64,000 nt of DNA from Pseudomonas viridiflava (GCF_900580865.1 NZ_UTBZ01000216.1:46548-110547), one strand, 5' to 3'. Positions 18,357 through 27,495 are shown, counted from the stretch's first letter. The notes: generated by a model not told the origin, from the sequence alone. Made by a program: numbers and translations.

Positions 18357-18701
18357 ATGAGCATTACCCAGTTCAAAAACACCGCAACCCTGCCACTCGA
18401 TGAATCCAGCCCGGTGGCCGTTCCTCTCGGCGAACCGGTGGCGATTGCGTCGACCACCAGCGTCGAGCGCGACGACGGCGTCGAAACCGGCGTCTGGGAA
18501 TGCACGCCCGGGCGCTGGCGCCGGCAGATCACCGCGCAAGAGTTCTGCCATTTCATTTCCGGGCGCTGCACGTTCACCCCTGACGGTGGCGGCGAAACCC
18601 TGCACATACAAGGTGGCGACGCACTGATGTTGCCGGCCAACACGCTCGGTATCTGGGATATCCAGGAAACCGTGCGCAAGAGCTACGTGCTGATTTTCTG
18701 A
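18357..18701 (+). CDS. Small cupin domain protein (DUF861/EutQ-like)
   Basis: A 114-residue single-domain cupin. It has the W-E-C-T-P-G-R-W-R-R region and the H-F-I-S-G-R-C-T-F-T-P-D-G-G strand pair typical of the DUF861 group, which is often encoded next to amine oxidases and polyamine transport genes. No catalytic role is established for the group; it may bind a small product or act as an accessory enzyme. It lies 41 bases after the oxidoreductase and 58 bases before the transporter protein, so the three are probably one operon. Confidence 0.85.
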   Translation: MSITQFKNTATLPLDESSPVAVPLGEPVAIASTTSVERDDGVETGVWECTPGRWRRQITAQEFCHFISGRCTFTPDGGGETLHIQGGDALMLPANTLGIWDIQETVRKSYVLIF

Positions 18702-18759
18702 TTGTTTGATCCTTTGATTGCCTGCCAACAAAAAAGAAAACCCACACAGGAATCGATCC

Positions 18760-19845
18760 ATGATCCGCAAGACCCTCGCTCTGGCACCGCTGATGCTCGC
18801 CGTTTCCCTCGCTCAGGCAGCGGAAACGGTCAAGGTTTACAACTGGTCCGACTACATCGCGCCGGACACCACCAAGAATTTCCAGAAAGAGACGGGCGTG
18901 GGTGTCACCTATGACGTCTACGACAGCAACGAAACCCTCGACGGCAAGTTGATGACCGGTAAATCCGGTTACGACGTGGTGTTTCCATCCAACCACTTCA
19001 TGGCCCGGCAGATTCAGGGCGGGGCGCTGAAGAAACTCGACAAGAGTCAGCTGCCGAACTGGAAGAACCTCAATCCGGTGCTGCTCAAAGCGCTGCAGAC
19101 CAACGACCCGAATAATGAACACGGCTTTCCGTACCTGTGGGGCAGCACCGGCATCGGCTACAACATCGCCAAGGTCAAAGCCGTACTGGGCGACAACGCG
19201 CCAGTGGATTCCTGGGACCTGATCTTCAAGCCCGAATACATGGAAAAGCTGCAAAAGTGCGGCGTAGCGATCCTCGACAACGGCCCGGAATTGCTCCCGG
19301 CGGCGCTCAACTACCTGGGCTTGCCGCACCACAGCAAAAATCCCGAGGACTATAAAAAAGCCGAAGCGCTGCTGATGAAAGTGCGGCCATATGTCAGCTA
19401 CTTCCACTCCTCGAAATACACCAGCGACCTGGCCAATGGCGACATCTGCGTGGCGGTTGGCTTCTCCGGCGACATCCTGCAAGCCGAGAACCGCGCCAAG
19501 GAAGCAAAAAACGGCGTCGACATCGGTTATGCGATTCCCAAGGAAGGCGCAGCCATCTGGTTCGACATGGTCGCCATGCCCGTGGATGCACCGGACGAGA
19601 AGGCCGGTTATGCGTTCATGAACTATCTGCTGCGCCCGGACGTGATGGCCGGCATCAGTAACTACGTGCATTACGCCAATGGTAACGAGCAGGCCGACAG
19701 CCTGATCGACCCGGCCATCAAGAACGACACCAAGGTGTATCCGAGCCCGGAGATGATGGGCAAGCTGTTTGCGCTGGAGGCGATGCCGTTGAATATCGAC
19801 AGGATTCGCACGCGGGTGTGGAACAAGATTCGGACCGGTAGCTGA
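18760..19845 (+). CDS. Periplasmic polyamine-binding protein (PotF/SpuD-like)
   Basis: Solute-binding protein of an ABC importer, 361 residues. A cleavable signal peptide ends at the A-Q-A-A-E junction near residue 20. The mature start V-K-V-Y-N-W-S-D-Y-I is the hallmark of the PotF/PotD/SpuD family, whose members bind putrescine or spermidine. No permease or ATPase gene is beside it, so it must share a transporter encoded elsewhere. Together with the oxidoreductase and cupin upstream it suggests uptake and oxidation of an amine. The ATG at 18760 is chosen because the signal peptide begins there. Confidence 0.9.
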   Translation: MIRKTLALAPLMLAVSLAQAAETVKVYNWSDYIAPDTTKNFQKETGVGVTYDVYDSNETLDGKLMTGKSGYDVVFPSNHFMARQIQGGALKKLDKSQLPNWKNLNPVLLKALQTNDPNNEHGFPYLWGSTGIGYNIAKVKAVLGDNAPVDSWDLIFKPEYMEKLQKCGVAILDNGPELLPAALNYLGLPHHSKNPEDYKKAEALLMKVRPYVSYFHSSKYTSDLANGDICVAVGFSGDILQAENRAKEAKNGVDIGYAIPKEGAAIWFDMVAMPVDAPDEKAGYAFMNYLLRPDVMAGISNYVHYANGNEQADSLIDPAIKNDTKVYPSPEMMGKLFALEAMPLNIDRIRTRVWNKIRTGS

Positions 19846-19857
19846 CTCGCTTTTCCC

Positions 19858-19952
19858 CTGTAGGAGCTGCCGCAGGCTGCGATCATTTGATCTTGCTTTT
19901 AGAAGGCAAAGTCAAAAGATCGCAGCCTCGTTTCACTCGTCAGCTCCTACAG
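19858..19952. repeat. REP pair (type A), imperfect inverted repeat
   Basis: Two facing copies of a REP sequence beginning TGTAGGAGCTGCCG with GATC-rich arms. The same family recurs at 30464, 35476, 38155, 47496, 48539 and 63239. Confidence 0.85.
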
Positions 19953-20229
19953 TTTGGGTGAGACATCTGGTTGATATCAATACACTGGCATCGCACTAAT
20001 AAAGTGCAGCAAAGTGAGACGCGCCTAACAAAAAACAACTTACTCATATTTAATATTTAAATAGAAAATCGTCAGACAATTAGGCAAGAGCTTCGCAACT
20101 AAAACATTCTTTCACCTCCGCACGCTTTGTTTACGGCAGTTTTGCGAAACAGCCCGATTTGATCTCAAAAAAATCCTTTACGGCAGATTTCAAATTGTGT
20201 CAGGTTTCTTACGCCTTCATTGGGCGAGT

Positions 20230-20261
20230 GATAGGACGATCTCGCCAGAGAGAGTCCTATC
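20230..20261 (+). promoter_or_regulatory. Leader hairpin upstream of aprA
   Basis: The arms GATAGGAC and GTCCTATC enclose tandem GA/GA mismatches, which can form sheared pairs. Inside them is a TCTC/GAGA stem closed by the loop GCCA. This is a nearly continuous 14-pair hairpin about 40 bases before the aprA start, so it would lie in the mRNA leader. Confidence 0.6.
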
Positions 20262-20285
20262 GGACAAAAACTGTTCCATTGCTAA

Positions 20286-20295
20286 ACAAGGAAGT
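20286..20295 (+). promoter_or_regulatory. Candidate RsmA/RsmE site over the aprA ribosome site
   Basis: ACAAGGAAGT overlaps the Shine-Dalgarno of aprA. It fits the core ACARGGA-x-G of the RsmA/CsrA recognition sequence. Exoprotease genes in fluorescent pseudomonads are known targets of Gac/Rsm control. Confidence 0.5.
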
Positions 20296-20301
20296 GTGTT
20301 T

Positions 20302-21747
20302 ATGTCGAAAGTTAAAACGAATGCTATTGATACCGCCGAACAGGCTTTCCAGCTGGCAGCCTTCAGCTCGGCGTACAACCAGATCAATAGCTTCAGCCAT
20401 CAATACGATCGTGGCGGCAACCTCACGGTCAATGGCAAACCCTCCTTCTCCGTCGACCAGGCTGCAACCCAGTTGCTGCGCGACGGCGCTGCCTACCAGG
20501 ACAAGGACGGCAGCGGCAAGATCGAACTCACCTATACGTTCCTGACTTCGGCATCGTCCAGCACGATGAACAAGCACGGGATCACCGGGTTCAGTCAGTT
20601 CAGTGCACAACAACAAGCCCAGGCCAAGCTCGCCATGCAATCCTGGGCTGACGTGGCCAACGTGACCTTCACCGAGAAAGCCTCGGGCGGTGACGGCCAC
20701 ATGACCTTCGGTAACTACAGCGGTGGCCAGGATGGCGCTGCAGCGTTCGCTTATCTGCCAGGCACCGGCGCCGGTTATGACGGCACCTCGTGGTACCTGA
20801 TCAACAGTGGCTACACGCAGAACAAGAATCCGGATCTGAACAACTACGGTCGTCAGACCCTGACTCACGAAATCGGCCACAGCCTGGGTCTCGCTCACCC
20901 TGGCGACTACAACGCCGGTAATGGCAACCCGACCTACAACGATGCGTCCTACGGGCAAGACACCCGCGGCTACAGCATCATGAGCTACTGGAGTGAAAGC
21001 AACACCAATCAGAACTTCAGCAAGGGCGGTGTCGAAGCGTATTCGTCCGGCCCGCTGATGGACGATATCGCTGCTATCCAGAAACTCTACGGTGCCAACA
21101 CCTCCACCCGTACCGGTGACACCACGTACGGCTTCAACTCCAACACCGGTCGCGATTTCCTCAGCGCTTCGTCGTCGAGTGACAAAGTGGTGTTCTCGGT
21201 GTGGGACGCGGGCGGCAAGGACACTCTGGACTTCTCGGGTTTCACCCAGAACCAGAAGATCAACCTCAATGATGCCTCGTTCTCCGACGTTGGCGGCCTG
21301 GTTGGCAACGTGTCCATCGCCAAGGGCGCGATCATCGAAAACGCCATTGGCGGTTCCGGCAACGATCTGCTGATCGGCAACAGCGTCGCCAACGAACTCA
21401 AGGGCGGTGCCGGTAACGACATCCTCTGGGGTGGCGGTGGTGCTGACAAACTGTGGGGCGGTGCCGGTTCGGACACGTTTGTGTTCGCTGCCAGCTCCGA
21501 CTCCAAGCCGGGTGCGATCGATCAGATCCTCGATTTCGTCAGCGGTCTGGACAAAATCGATCTGACCGGCATCACCAACGGTGCAGGCCTGCACTTCGTC
21601 AGCAGCTTCACCGGTTCTGCCGGCGACGCCATCCTGACCTCGTCGGGCGGCAACAGCTTGCTGTCGGTGGACTTCTCCGGGCACGGCGTTGCGGACTTCC
21701 AGGTCAGCACCGTTGGCCAGGCAGCCACCAGCGACATCGTGGCGTGA
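20302..21747 (+). CDS. aprA: Secreted alkaline metalloprotease (serralysin) AprA/AprX
   Basis: Zinc endopeptidase of 481 residues exported by type I secretion. The catalytic motif H-E-I-G-H-S-L-G-L-A-H starts at residue 189, and a Met-turn S-I-M-S-Y follows near 227. From residue ~350 the C-terminal domain carries calcium-binding RTX nonapeptides (G-G-S-G-N-D, G-G-A-G-N-D and so on). The protein ends in an uncleaved secretion signal with the terminal D-I-V-A pattern, as serralysins do. There is a short pro-segment and no Sec signal. It heads the cluster with its inhibitor and the AprDEF exporter. AprX is the heat-stable milk-spoilage protease of P. fluorescens. Expression is probably under Gac/Rsm control. 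Confidence 0.97.
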   Translation: MSKVKTNAIDTAEQAFQLAAFSSAYNQINSFSHQYDRGGNLTVNGKPSFSVDQAATQLLRDGAAYQDKDGSGKIELTYTFLTSASSSTMNKHGITGFSQFSAQQQAQAKLAMQSWADVANVTFTEKASGGDGHMTFGNYSGGQDGAAAFAYLPGTGAGYDGTSWYLINSGYTQNKNPDLNNYGRQTLTHEIGHSLGLAHPGDYNAGNGNPTYNDASYGQDTRGYSIMSYWSESNTNQNFSKGGVEAYSSGPLMDDIAAIQKLYGANTSTRTGDTTYGFNSNTGRDFLSASSSSDKVVFSVWDAGGKDTLDFSGFTQNQKINLNDASFSDVGGLVGNVSIAKGAIIENAIGGSGNDLLIGNSVANELKGGAGNDILWGGGGADKLWGGAGSDTFVFAASSDSKPGAIDQILDFVSGLDKIDLTGITNGAGLHFVSSFTGSAGDAILTSSGGNSLLSVDFSGHGVADFQVSTVGQAATSDIVA

Positions 21748-21752
21748 TGTAG

Positions 21753-21791
21753 AAGTGGAGAGCGGCGTGTGATACGCCGCTTTCTCCACTT
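21753..21791 (+). terminator. Long hairpin between aprA and inh
   Basis: A 16-pair stem interrupted by one TT bulge, with a 5-base loop, begins six bases after the aprA stop. There is no T-run after it. It more likely blocks 3' exonucleases or partly attenuates transcription than terminates fully, giving more protease than inhibitor mRNA. Confidence 0.6.
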
Positions 21792-21840
21792 GCATCATGT
21801 TGCTCTGTAAGCAAGGCTACACGCCGGAGCGAATATTCCT

Positions 21841-22266
21841 ATGATCTGTAAAGCTTTTACCTACAAGGCAATGGCGTGGCTCTCGGCGGCGCTCATCATG
21901 ATTTCAGGAGAAACCAGCATGGCAAGCAGCCTCAGACTCGAAGAACCCGCGGTGTTCGCGGGGGAATGGCAAGCGACATTGAGCACGCGTGGTGATGATG
22001 CAAAGGCGCAAAAGCAGCAGGACAAGCCTTCGAACACGTGCATCGTCGAATTTCAGGCAAACACCTTGAGCAAAGGTGCTGACTGCCTCGGCGCATGGCT
22101 TGAAGAAACCCCAATCGGCTGGTTTCCCGACCCTGATGGCCTGTCGATCACCGGCAAGGAAGGTTCAAGAATCCAGTTTTTCAGTCGACAACGTGACGGG
22201 TTTTATCAGACTACTTTGAAGTCTGGCCTGGTGATTACCCTTGAGCGCTTGACGCAACAACCTTGA
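21841..22266 (+). CDS. aprI: Periplasmic inhibitor of the alkaline protease
   Basis: Small inhibitor of the Inh/AprI family, 141 residues. The N-terminal signal peptide is likely cleaved at the S-M-A-S-S-L junction. The mature N-terminus S-S-L-R-L would reach into the protease active site, as known for this family. Two cysteines (near residues 63 and 80) fit the conserved disulfide, and the body is an eight-stranded barrel fold. Its place between aprA and aprD is standard. It protects the cell from protease that folds before export. Often called inh in P. fluorescens. Confidence 0.92.
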   Translation: MICKAFTYKAMAWLSAALIMISGETSMASSLRLEEPAVFAGEWQATLSTRGDDAKAQKQQDKPSNTCIVEFQANTLSKGADCLGAWLEETPIGWFPDPDGLSITGKEGSRIQFFSRQRDGFYQTTLKSGLVITLERLTQQP

Positions 22267-22465
22267 TTATCCAGAACGCGACAAAGTTTTATAAAGCGCA
22301 CCGCAATGGTTATAAGAAGCGCTGACTGACAACTGCACCGCAATTAATTGCGCAAGTTGTTATGAAAGTGTAGGCGGGTACTTGCAAGTCATCTTTCGCA
22401 GGTAAGCGGAACATTAATTGAAGCCTCGCCCAAGTGCGGCGGGACCATCATTTCAGGAAGAATCG

Positions 22466-24241
22466 ATGAAGATGGCGCAGGCCCCAGCCACCGCTCCCTT
22501 ATTCAAGGCATTGGCTGACTATAAAAGTATCCTGATCAGCGTCGGCTGCTTTACCGCATTGATTAACGTGCTGATGCTGGTGCCCTCCATCTATATGCTC
22601 CAGGTCTATGACCGGGTGCTGTCGTCGCAGAACGAAACGACCTTGGCGATGCTCTCGCTGATGGTCGTCGGCTTCTTCGCCTTTATTGGCCTGCTGGAGG
22701 TGGTGCGCAGCTTTATCGTGATCCGCATCGGCAGCCAGTTGGAGCGCCGCTTTAACCTGCGCGTTTACCAAGCGGCGTTCGAGCGCAACCTGTTCAAGGG
22801 CGAGGGCAACGCCGGGCAGTCGCTGGGCGATCTGACGCACATTCGCCAATTCGTCACCGGCCCGGCGCTGTTCGCGTTTTTCGATGCGCCGTGGTTCCCG
22901 GTTTATCTTTTCGTGATTTACCTGTTCAACGTCTGGCTCGGCGTACTCGCCACAGCGGGCGCATTGCTGCTGATCGGCCTGGCGTGCCTGAACGAATACA
23001 TGACCAAAAAGCCGCTGGGCGAAGCCGCCGGCTATTCGCAAAAGTCCAGCCAGTTGGCCACCAGCCATTTGCACAACGCCGAAACCATTCAGGCGATGGG
23101 CATGCTCGGTTCCCTGCGCAAGCGCTGGTTCCAGGTGCACTCGCGCTTCCTCGGCCTGCAAAACCAGGCGAGTGACACCGGTGCGGTGATCAGTTCTGTG
23201 AGTAAAACCCTGCGCCTGTGCTTGCAATCGTTGGTGTTGGGCCTGGGTGCGTTGCTGGTGATCAAGGGCGATATGACCGCCGGGATGATGATCGCCGGTT
23301 CCATTTTGATGGGCCGCGTGCTCAGCCCGATCGACCAGTTGATTGCTGTGTGGAAGCAGTGGAGCGGGGCGAAACTGGCTTACCGCCGTCTCGATGCATT
23401 GCTGCAAGCATTCCCGCCCAGCGACGATGCCATGGCGCTGCCGCCGCCGAAAGGCCAGATCACCTTCGAACAGGTCAGCGCCGGCCCACCGGGGCAACGT
23501 GCGGCGACCCTGCAAATGGTCAATTTCAATCTGAATGCCGGCGAAGTGCTCGGCGTGCTTGGGGCTTCCGGTTCCGGCAAGTCGACGCTGGCCCGGGTGC
23601 TGGTCGGTGTCTGGCCGACCCTTGGCGGCACCGTACGCCTTGATGGCGCGGATATTCATCGCTGGAACCGCGACCAGCTCGGCCCCTACATCGGCTATCT
23701 GCCGCAAGATATCGAGCTGTTCAGCGGCAGCATCGCCGAGAACATTGCCCGTTTCAGCGAGGCCGATCCGCAGAAAGTCGTCGCCGCCGCGCAACAGGCC
23801 GGTGTGCACGAAATGATCTTGCGTCTGCCGCAAGGCTACGACACGCAACTGGGCGAGGACGGCAGCGGTTTGTCCGGCGGCCAGAAACAGCGCGTGGCAT
23901 TGGCGCGGTCGATGTACGGAACGCCGAGCCTGGTGGTGCTGGATGAACCGAACTCCAACCTCGACACCGTGGGTGAAGCCGCTCTGGCCAGCGCCATCGC
24001 CGCGCTCAAAGCCCAGGGCACCACGGTGGTGCTGGTGACGCACCGTTCTTCGGTACTGGCCCAGGCCGACAAATTGCTGGTCCTCAATGACGGGCGTCTG
24101 CAAGCTTTCGGCCAGAGTCAGGACGTGCTTAAGGCGCTCTCCGGCCAGCAAGAACAACAACGGGAAAAACCTGCACAGGCACCGGGCGGGCTCAGCATGA
24201 GCCGTCAGTATCAGCCCTCGACAAGGAATTCGGGTGTATGA
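22466..24241 (+). CDS. aprD: Type I secretion ABC transporter AprD
   Basis: Inner-membrane ATPase component of the AprDEF exporter, 591 residues. Residues ~20-300 hold the six-helix transmembrane domain of PrtD type, without the C39 peptidase domain. The nucleotide-binding domain follows, with Walker A G-A-S-G-S-G-K-S near 373, the signature L-S-G-G-Q near 477 and Walker B V-V-L-D-E-P near 497. I chose the ATG at 22466 because AGGAAG lies six bases before it. It overlaps aprE by four bases (ATGA). Expected substrates are AprA and the two RTX lipases. Confidence 0.95.
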   Translation: MKMAQAPATAPLFKALADYKSILISVGCFTALINVLMLVPSIYMLQVYDRVLSSQNETTLAMLSLMVVGFFAFIGLLEVVRSFIVIRIGSQLERRFNLRVYQAAFERNLFKGEGNAGQSLGDLTHIRQFVTGPALFAFFDAPWFPVYLFVIYLFNVWLGVLATAGALLLIGLACLNEYMTKKPLGEAAGYSQKSSQLATSHLHNAETIQAMGMLGSLRKRWFQVHSRFLGLQNQASDTGAVISSVSKTLRLCLQSLVLGLGALLVIKGDMTAGMMIAGSILMGRVLSPIDQLIAVWKQWSGAKLAYRRLDALLQAFPPSDDAMALPPPKGQITFEQVSAGPPGQRAATLQMVNFNLNAGEVLGVLGASGSGKSTLARVLVGVWPTLGGTVRLDGADIHRWNRDQLGPYIGYLPQDIELFSGSIAENIARFSEADPQKVVAAAQQAGVHEMILRLPQGYDTQLGEDGSGLSGGQKQRVALARSMYGTPSLVVLDEPNSNLDTVGEAALASAIAALKAQGTTVVLVTHRSSVLAQADKLLVLNDGRLQAFGQSQDVLKALSGQQEQQREKPAQAPGGLSMSRQYQPSTRNSGV

Positions 24242-25587
24242 GCAGCGCAAGCATGAACACGGAAAACGAAGCGACGATGGAACACGCCTACATCACTGAG
24301 CGCCCGGAACGTGACGCGAAGTTCTTCGCACGCATGGGCTGGATTCTCGCGATCGTTGGCGCTGGCAGCTTCTTCACTTGGGCGGCCCTGGCGCCGCTGG
24401 ATCAAGGCATTCCGGTGCAGGGCACCGTCGTGGTGTCGGGCAAACGCAAAGCCGTGCAGTCGATGAGCAGCGGCGTGGTCAGCCGGATTCTGGTGCGCGA
24501 AGGCGAAATCGTGAAGCAGGGCCAGCCGCTGTTTCGCCTCGATCAGACGCAAGTCGCCGCTGACGTGCAGTCGCTGCAAGCGCAATATCGCATGGCCTGG
24601 GCCAGTCTCGCGCGCTGGCAGGCCGAGCGTGACAACCTCAAGCAAGTGACCTTTCCGGCAGAACTGAGCAGCGACCCGGATCCGCGTCTGGCATTGGTGC
24701 TGGAAGGTCAGCGCCAACTGTTCAGCAGCCGTCGCGAGGCCTACTACCGCGAACAGGCCGGACTGCGTGCGAGCATCGAAGGCGCCACCGCGCAACTGGC
24801 CGGCATGCGCCGCGCCCGTACCGATCTGAATGCCCAGGCCAACTCGCTGCAACAACAGTTGAGCAACCTGCAACCGCTGGCTGACAACGGATACATCCCG
24901 CGCAACCGCTTGATGGAATACCAGCGTCAACTGTCGCAAGTTCAGCAGCAACTGGCGGAAAACACCGGTGAAAGCGGCCGGGTCGAGCAGGGCATCCTTG
25001 AGTCGCGGCTGAAGCTGCAACAGCACGGCGAGGAATACCAGAAGGAAGTCCGCACGCAACTGGCCGACGCGCAACTGAAAAGCGTGACCCTGTCGGAGCA
25101 ACTGACTTCCGCCGGTTTTGACCTGCAACACAGCGAAATCATCGCCACCGCTGACGGTGTGGCAGTCAACCTCGGCGTGCACACCGAAGGCGCTGTGGTG
25201 CGTCAGGGTGAAACCCTGCTGGAAATTGTCCCGCAAGGCACCCGGCTGGAAGTGGAAGGGCACTTGCCGATCAACCTGATCGACAAGGTTGGCGCGCATT
25301 TGCCGGTGGACATTCTGTTTACCGCGTTCAATCAGAGCAAAACTCCGCGCGTTCCGGGTGAAGTCAGCCTGATTTCCGCCGACCAGATGGTCGATGAGAA
25401 AACCGGCGTGCCGTACTACGTGTTGCGCAGCAGCGTCAGCGATCAGGCCATGGAGAAACTCAACGGTCTGGTGATCAAGCCCGGCATGCCGGCAGAAATG
25501 TTCGTGCGCACCGGCGAACGTTCACTCCTCAACTATCTGTTCAAACCGCTGCTCGACCGGGCCGGCTCCGCGTTGACCGAGGAATAA
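24238..25587 (+). CDS. aprE: Type I secretion membrane fusion protein AprE
   Basis: HlyD-family periplasmic adaptor, 449 residues. A short cytoplasmic tail of about 33 residues is followed by one membrane helix near 35-53. A lipoyl-like half-motif, a long coiled-coil hairpin (~110-290) and the C-terminal beta-barrel with the second half-motif complete the protein. It bridges AprD and AprF. Its ATG overlaps the aprD stop, indicating translational coupling, and aprF starts two bases after its stop. Confidence 0.95.
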   Translation: MSSASMNTENEATMEHAYITERPERDAKFFARMGWILAIVGAGSFFTWAALAPLDQGIPVQGTVVVSGKRKAVQSMSSGVVSRILVREGEIVKQGQPLFRLDQTQVAADVQSLQAQYRMAWASLARWQAERDNLKQVTFPAELSSDPDPRLALVLEGQRQLFSSRREAYYREQAGLRASIEGATAQLAGMRRARTDLNAQANSLQQQLSNLQPLADNGYIPRNRLMEYQRQLSQVQQQLAENTGESGRVEQGILESRLKLQQHGEEYQKEVRTQLADAQLKSVTLSEQLTSAGFDLQHSEIIATADGVAVNLGVHTEGAVVRQGETLLEIVPQGTRLEVEGHLPINLIDKVGAHLPVDILFTAFNQSKTPRVPGEVSLISADQMVDEKTGVPYYVLRSSVSDQAMEKLNGLVIKPGMPAEMFVRTGERSLLNYLFKPLLDRAGSALTEE

Positions 25588-25589
25588 GG

Positions 25590-26960
25590 ATGTTCGGCTG
25601 TATGAATAAGCTTTCCCTGCTCGGCGCGGCAATGATGCTGCTCGCGAGTCACTCAGCAGTAGCGGCCATGGGGCCGTTCGAGATTTACGAACAGGCGTTG
25701 CGCAATGACCCGGTGTTCCTCGGGGCGATCAAGGAGCGTGATGCGGGTCTGGAAAACCGGGCGATTGGCCGCGCCGGTCTGCTGCCACGCATCGGTTACA
25801 CCTACAACAAGGGCCGTAACTCGTCGAAAGCTACGTCGCTCGATGAGCGCGCGCGTAATCGTACTGATGACCGCAACTACAGCAGTTACGGCTCGGCCCT
25901 GACCCTGCAACAACCATTGCTCGACTACGAGGCTTATGCCGCGTATCGCAAAGGTGTCGCGCAGTCGCTGTTTGCCGATGAAAACTTTCGCGGCAAGAGT
26001 CAGGAATTGTTGGTCCGCGTGCTGGACAACTACACCAAGGCGTTGTTTGCGCAGGATCAGATCGACATCGCTCAAGCGAAGAAGAAGGCCTACGAGCAGC
26101 AGTTCCAGCAGAACGAGCACATGTTCAAGCAGGGCGAGGGCACGCGCACCGATATTCTTGAGGCGGAGTCGCGCTATGAGCTGGCGACTGCCGAGGAGAT
26201 CGAGGCGCGTAACGAGCAGGATGCCGCGCTGCGCGAACTGGGCGCGCTGGTGGGCACGCCAGCGGTGGATATCGGCGATCTGGCACCGCTGGGCCCAAAC
26301 TTCCAGACCTTCGCGCTGATGCCGGCCAATTACGACACCTGGCACGAAATGGCGGTGAGCAATAACCCGAATCTGGCTTCGCAACGCCAGGCCGTAGAAG
26401 TTGCGCGTTATGAGGTGGAGCGCAATCGCGCCGGGCATCTGCCGAAAATCAATGCCTACGCCTCGATGCGCCAGAACGAATCGGAAAGCGGCAACACCTA
26501 CAACCAGCGCTACGAAACCAACACCATCGGTTTTGAAGTGAGCGTGCCGTTGTATGCCGGTGGTGGGGTTTCGGCCTCGACGCGTCAGGCCAGCCGCACC
26601 ATGGAGCAGGCCGAGTACGAGCTTGATGGCAAGACGCGCGAGACGCTGATCGAACTGCGTCGGCAATTCAGTGCCTGTTTGTCCGGGGTGAGCAAACTGC
26701 GGGCTTATCAGAAAGCGTTGAGTTCGGCCGAAGCGTTGGTGGTGTCGACCAAGCAGAGCATTCTCGGTGGTGAGCGAACCAACCTCGACGCGTTGAATGC
26801 CGAGCAGCAATTGTTCACCACCCGCCGCGATCTGGCGCAGGCGCGGTACGACTATCTGATGGCCTGGACCAAGTTGCATTACTACGCCGGGACGTTGAAC
26901 GAGCAGGATCTGGCGCGGGTGGATGAGGCTTTTGTGGTCGCTCAACAGCCCTCACCCTAA
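25590..26960 (+). CDS. aprF: Type I secretion outer-membrane channel AprF
   Basis: TolC-family outer-membrane efflux protein of 456 residues. The signal peptide ends near S-A-V-A-A-M. Two repeated OEP units (residues ~35-230 and ~250-445) supply the barrel strands and the alpha-helical tunnel. The first ATG at 25590 has GAGG seven bases upstream; an in-frame ATG at 25602 is possible. The last codons and the stop lie inside an intergenic repeat element (C-C-C-T-C-A-C-C-C-T-A-A), so the C-terminal tail is repeat-derived. Confidence 0.94.
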   Translation: MFGCMNKLSLLGAAMMLLASHSAVAAMGPFEIYEQALRNDPVFLGAIKERDAGLENRAIGRAGLLPRIGYTYNKGRNSSKATSLDERARNRTDDRNYSSYGSALTLQQPLLDYEAYAAYRKGVAQSLFADENFRGKSQELLVRVLDNYTKALFAQDQIDIAQAKKKAYEQQFQQNEHMFKQGEGTRTDILEAESRYELATAEEIEARNEQDAALRELGALVGTPAVDIGDLAPLGPNFQTFALMPANYDTWHEMAVSNNPNLASQRQAVEVARYEVERNRAGHLPKINAYASMRQNESESGNTYNQRYETNTIGFEVSVPLYAGGGVSASTRQASRTMEQAEYELDGKTRETLIELRRQFSACLSGVSKLRAYQKALSSAEALVVSTKQSILGGERTNLDALNAEQQLFTTRRDLAQARYDYLMAWTKLHYYAGTLNEQDLARVDEAFVVAQQPSP

Positions 26961-27452
26961 CCCTCTCCCAGGGGGAGAGGGGACCGATCCGGGGATATTG
27001 CAGAAGTACGCCGACTTGAACGAGCGGCACTGAATCCAGCATCGACCCGGTTTTTCAGGTCGATGTAAGACGCAAGACACTTCGGTCAGCTCCCTCTCCC
27101 TCAGGGAGAGGGCTGGGGTGAGGGAAATGCTCTACCGAATCCACAATCGACCCGGTCTTCCAGGTCGATGCATGACGCAAGACCCTGCGGTCAGCTCCCT
27201 CTCCCTCGGGGAGAGGGCTGGGGTGAGGGGATGTGCTTCACCGAATCCACAATCGACCCGGTTTTCCAGGTCGATGCATGACGCAAGACCCTGTGGTCAG
27301 CTCCCTCTCCCTCGGGGAGAGGGCTGGGGTGAGGGGATGTGCTTTACCGAATCCATATTCGACCTGGTTTTCCAGGTCGATGCATGACGCAAGACACTTC
27401 GGTCAGCTCCCTCTCCTGGGGGAGAGGGCTGGGGTGAGGGGAACAGGCAACA
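26950..27452. repeat. Tandem array of a 106-base unit with paired hairpins
   Basis: Four near-identical units start at about 27041, 27146, 27252 and 27358, at a spacing of 105-106 bases, with a partial copy before them. Each unit holds an inverted repeat ATCGACC/GGTCGAT and a second hairpin CCCTCTCC/GGAGAGGG followed by GCTGGGGTGAGGG. Frames running through the array are artefacts. Related copies occur at 45259-45593. The rest of the gap to 27495 is the control region of the next gene. Confidence 0.85.
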
Positions 27453-27495
27453 CCGCAGAAGACCCTGCATAAAACAATAAAAGTGAGTGGTGAAC

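Larger units (their letters stand above)
19953..20301 (+). promoter_or_regulatory. AT-rich control region and leader of aprA
   Basis: About 350 bases before the metalloprotease gene, noticeably A+T rich from 20030 to 20100. It contains a 10-base palindrome TTGATATCAA (19971-19980), a strong leader hairpin (20230-20261) and an RsmA-like site over the ribosome site. No gene is apparent. I cannot fix the promoter position by eye. Confidence 0.5.

Noticed and set aside
26950..27452. Possible CRISPR array
   Set aside because: Whole 106-base units are repeated, with no unique spacers and no cas genes nearby.
27118..27472. Overlapping plus-strand frames of about 80-90 codons
   Set aside because: They are translations of the 106-base tandem repeat and repeat themselves.
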